Assembly: GCA_023228245.1 (NCBI GenBank) | Contig: JALOBN010000090.1 | Location: 1-7,269 of the forward strand | DNA: 7,269 nt | Direction of reading: 5' to 3' | DNA from: Candidatus Pacearchaeota archaeon | Lineage (GTDB): Archaea > Nanoarchaeota > Nanoarchaeia > Pacearchaeales > GW2011-AR1 | Shown: positions 6,331-7,269 of the stretch, in pieces | Numbering within the stretch: the first letter of the stretch is position 1 | Layout of the letters: each line of letters begins with the position of its first letter | Program-made: the position numbers and the translations under genes | The notes under the pieces: model-generated | Databases searched by the model: none | Told to the model about the DNA's origin: nothing | The model's input: only the letters and a program-made list of their open reading frames with translations

Positions 6331-6917
6331 ACACGCCGCTTTACTCAACGGGCAACAAGCCAATTTACTCGCTGGACAACAAGCCAGTTTTCGGCGATCA
6401 AATATCTTGGCGTCTAAAAATCCAAGTTTACAGCAACTACGCACTCAGTCCCGGCGGAATGGTAGTTTGGTCAGAGGACGATCTAACCGGGCGAATGGAT
6501 GCGCCGTCAACCATGGTTTTTGCAATTCTCGGATACGGAGCGTCAAGCGAAGGGACTATCGGCTATCAAAGAAGCCGAAGCGGAATTTGCAATCTCACGC
6601 TTGCCGGAGACAACGACCACGGCGCGCTTGGATGGGACGCGACAGAGCGCAACTGGAAATTGTACGTCCATTCGTGGCGGTTCGGCGTGTGGACGGGTGA
6701 CGATACCCCGCACACGTTCAACGTAGACCCCGGTATTTTGGTAGTAGCAAAAATCATTAACGCCGATGATACGATAGCATATCACACAGACTCTCTGGAG
6801 ACCGTAAACCAAGACATTTTGCTTGACGAGTACGGCGAAAACAGCAGTCTTTACACCGGGCCGCAGGTTGCAACAGTGAAATGGAGCCCGGTAACAAACA
6901 CGCTTTCGGTGTATTGA
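6327..6917 (+). CDS. Hypothetical tail-region protein with N-terminal octapeptide repeat, 196 aa
   Basis: The start overlaps the previous stop (ATGA) and has no Shine-Dalgarno, so translation is probably coupled to the upstream gene. The protein opens with two copies of an eight-residue repeat (YSTGNKPI, YSLDNKPV) followed by FGDQ, an extended linker-like segment. The remainder is predicted strand-rich and globular, with glycine and aromatic residues: GYGASSEGTIGYQRSRSG, a WDATERNWKLYVHSW segment near residue 108, and a VATVKWSPVTNTLSVY ending. The alternating Trp and Tyr could suit carbohydrate binding, as in receptor-binding or fibre proteins, but no family is recognised. It is the last gene before an untranslated spacer with a promoter candidate, so it may close this transcription unit. 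Confidence 0.6.
   Translation: MNTPLYSTGNKPIYSLDNKPVFGDQISWRLKIQVYSNYALSPGGMVVWSEDDLTGRMDAPSTMVFAILGYGASSEGTIGYQRSRSGICNLTLAGDNDHGALGWDATERNWKLYVHSWRFGVWTGDDTPHTFNVDPGILVVAKIINADDTIAYHTDSLETVNQDILLDEYGENSSLYTGPQVATVKWSPVTNTLSVY
6340..6387 (+). repeat. Tandem 24-bp repeat, two copies
   Basis: Copies 6340-6363 and 6364-6387 share 19 of 24 bases, including TTTACTC at the start and CAACAAGCCA at the end. Each encodes an eight-residue unit of the form YS-x-x-NKP-hydrophobic. The differences mostly change two residues per unit, so the protein pattern seems kept while the linker residues drift. Confidence 0.75.
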
Positions 6918-6925
6918 AATCACGG

Positions 6926-6954
6926 TTGAATTTATACAGCGATTCGTCTACAAT
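6926..6954 (+). promoter_or_regulatory. Candidate sigma70-type promoter before the signal-peptide gene
   Basis: TTGAAT (6926-6931, four of six to TTGACA) and TACAAT (6949-6954, five of six to TATAAT) are separated by exactly 17 bases. They sit in a 57-base AT-richer spacer, the only non-coding gap in the tail region. Predicted transcription would start near 6961, close upstream of the AAAAGGA ribosome-binding site and the ATG at 6975, leaving a leader of about 14 bases. The sequence match is decent, but the host sigma factors are unknown. Confidence 0.4.
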
Positions 6955-6961
6955 TTTGGGC

Positions 6962-6968
6962 AAAAGGA
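6962..6968 (+). promoter_or_regulatory. Shine-Dalgarno for the signal-peptide gene
   Basis: AAAAGGA ends six bases before the ATG at 6975. It supports this start, and shows that the gene has its own initiation signals rather than relying on coupling. Confidence 0.65.
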
Positions 6969-6974
6969 ACCCCC

Positions 6975-7269
6975 ATGAAAACAATCATAGCCGCAATCAT
7001 CATCGCCGCCGCCATTCTCTCACGCGCCACCCCCGCCGAAGACCGGGACTGGTCAACCCGCGTTTCGTGCGAGCTTCAAACGGCGGGCGCTCAATCGTTG
7101 CCGCTCCTGACCTTTCAGCAGGGCGCTACACCGTTGCTTTCGCTTGACCAATACAGAAGCGGCCGGGCTGTTGACGCCGCGACCAATGGCACGGTAGAGG
7201 CCGTTTTCACATTCGGCCCTAGCGCGACGAATCAATACTTTGTGGCGGTCACGAATTACGCCGCCGTGT
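6975..7269 (+). CDS. Putative exported or signal-anchored protein (3' partial)
   Basis: The frame from ATG 6975 stays open to the window end, giving 98 residues. The N-terminus is a classic Sec signal: K2, then a hydrophobic core IIAAIIIAAAIL (residues 4-15), and possible signal peptidase I sites after A18 (SRA) or A21 (TPA). No lipobox is present. The mature part contains LLTFQQGATPLLSLDQYRSG and ends in VFTFGPSATNQYFVAVTNYA. This loosely recalls the N-terminal domain of baseplate/BppU-type tail proteins (hydrophobic strand, QQG turn, strand, then a G-x-A-V-D turn), but the likeness is weak. A promoter candidate and a good ribosome-binding site precede it. It could be a distal tail protein with an unusual leader, or a cargo gene acting in the host envelope. 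One cysteine is visible (residue 32). Confidence 0.65.
   Translation, partial: MKTIIAAIIIAAAILSRATPAEDRDWSTRVSCELQTAGAQSLPLLTFQQGATPLLSLDQYRSGRAVDAATNGTVEAVFTFGPSATNQYFVAVTNYAAV

Noticed and set aside
1..7269. CRISPR arrays, tRNA genes, insertion sequences, attachment sites, defence or toxin-antitoxin genes
   Set aside because: I looked for direct repeats with spacers, cloverleaf-like stretches, terminal inverted repeats and relevant motifs, and saw none. The window is filled by virion structural genes.

Overview
This window is one strand of a tightly packed late structural operon from a tailed phage or prophage. It covers the end of the head genes and the start of the tail genes. All ten genes I am confident in, plus one doubtful small one, read left to right. 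Most junctions are stop/start overlaps (TAATG, ATGA, ATGGCTAG) or gaps of a few bases. The order (capsid decoration protein, head-tail connectors, tail terminator, major tail protein, chaperone-position gene, tape measure protein, small distal genes) matches the lambda/HK97-like plan for a long, non-contractile tail. No sheath gene is visible between terminator and tube. I assign a siphovirus-type particle mainly on this synteny; only the DUF2190-type decoration protein and the tape measure protein have recognisable sequence signatures.

Layout. 1-773 is the 3' part of a DUF2190-type decoration protein with a glycine-rich repeat tail; its start lies before the window. 774-881 is the largest gap in the head part. 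It holds two GC-rich inverted repeats and a possible 35-codon ORF that ends in an ATGA overlap with the next gene. 882-2475 holds three genes in the positions of stopper (head-tail joining), tail completion and tail terminator. 2491-3198 is the probable major tail (tube) protein, with the best Shine-Dalgarno in the window. 3205-4053 sits in the tail assembly chaperone slot but is one uninterrupted 282-aa ORF. 4046-5659 is a short tape measure protein. 5663-6917 holds three small genes of unknown function where distal tail and baseplate genes are expected. 6918-6974 is a 57-base AT-richer spacer with a sigma70-like promoter candidate. 6975-7269 starts a protein with an apparent Sec signal peptide and runs off the end.

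Host. The DNA is moderately GC-rich, uses standard bacterial start and stop codons, and mixes strong, weak and absent Shine-Dalgarno sites. The tail-region proteins look unlike those of the well-studied enterobacterial and lactic phages. A Gram-negative host, possibly of the Verrucomicrobiota/Lentisphaerota group, is a low-confidence impression. There is no integrase, tRNA, attachment site or host gene here to decide it, or to tell a prophage from a free phage.

I see no defence system, CRISPR array, insertion sequence or RNA gene. The parts most worth a second look are the signal-peptide gene with its own promoter candidate, the unsplit gene in the chaperone slot, the repeat-bearing decoration protein, and the possible small coupled ORF.
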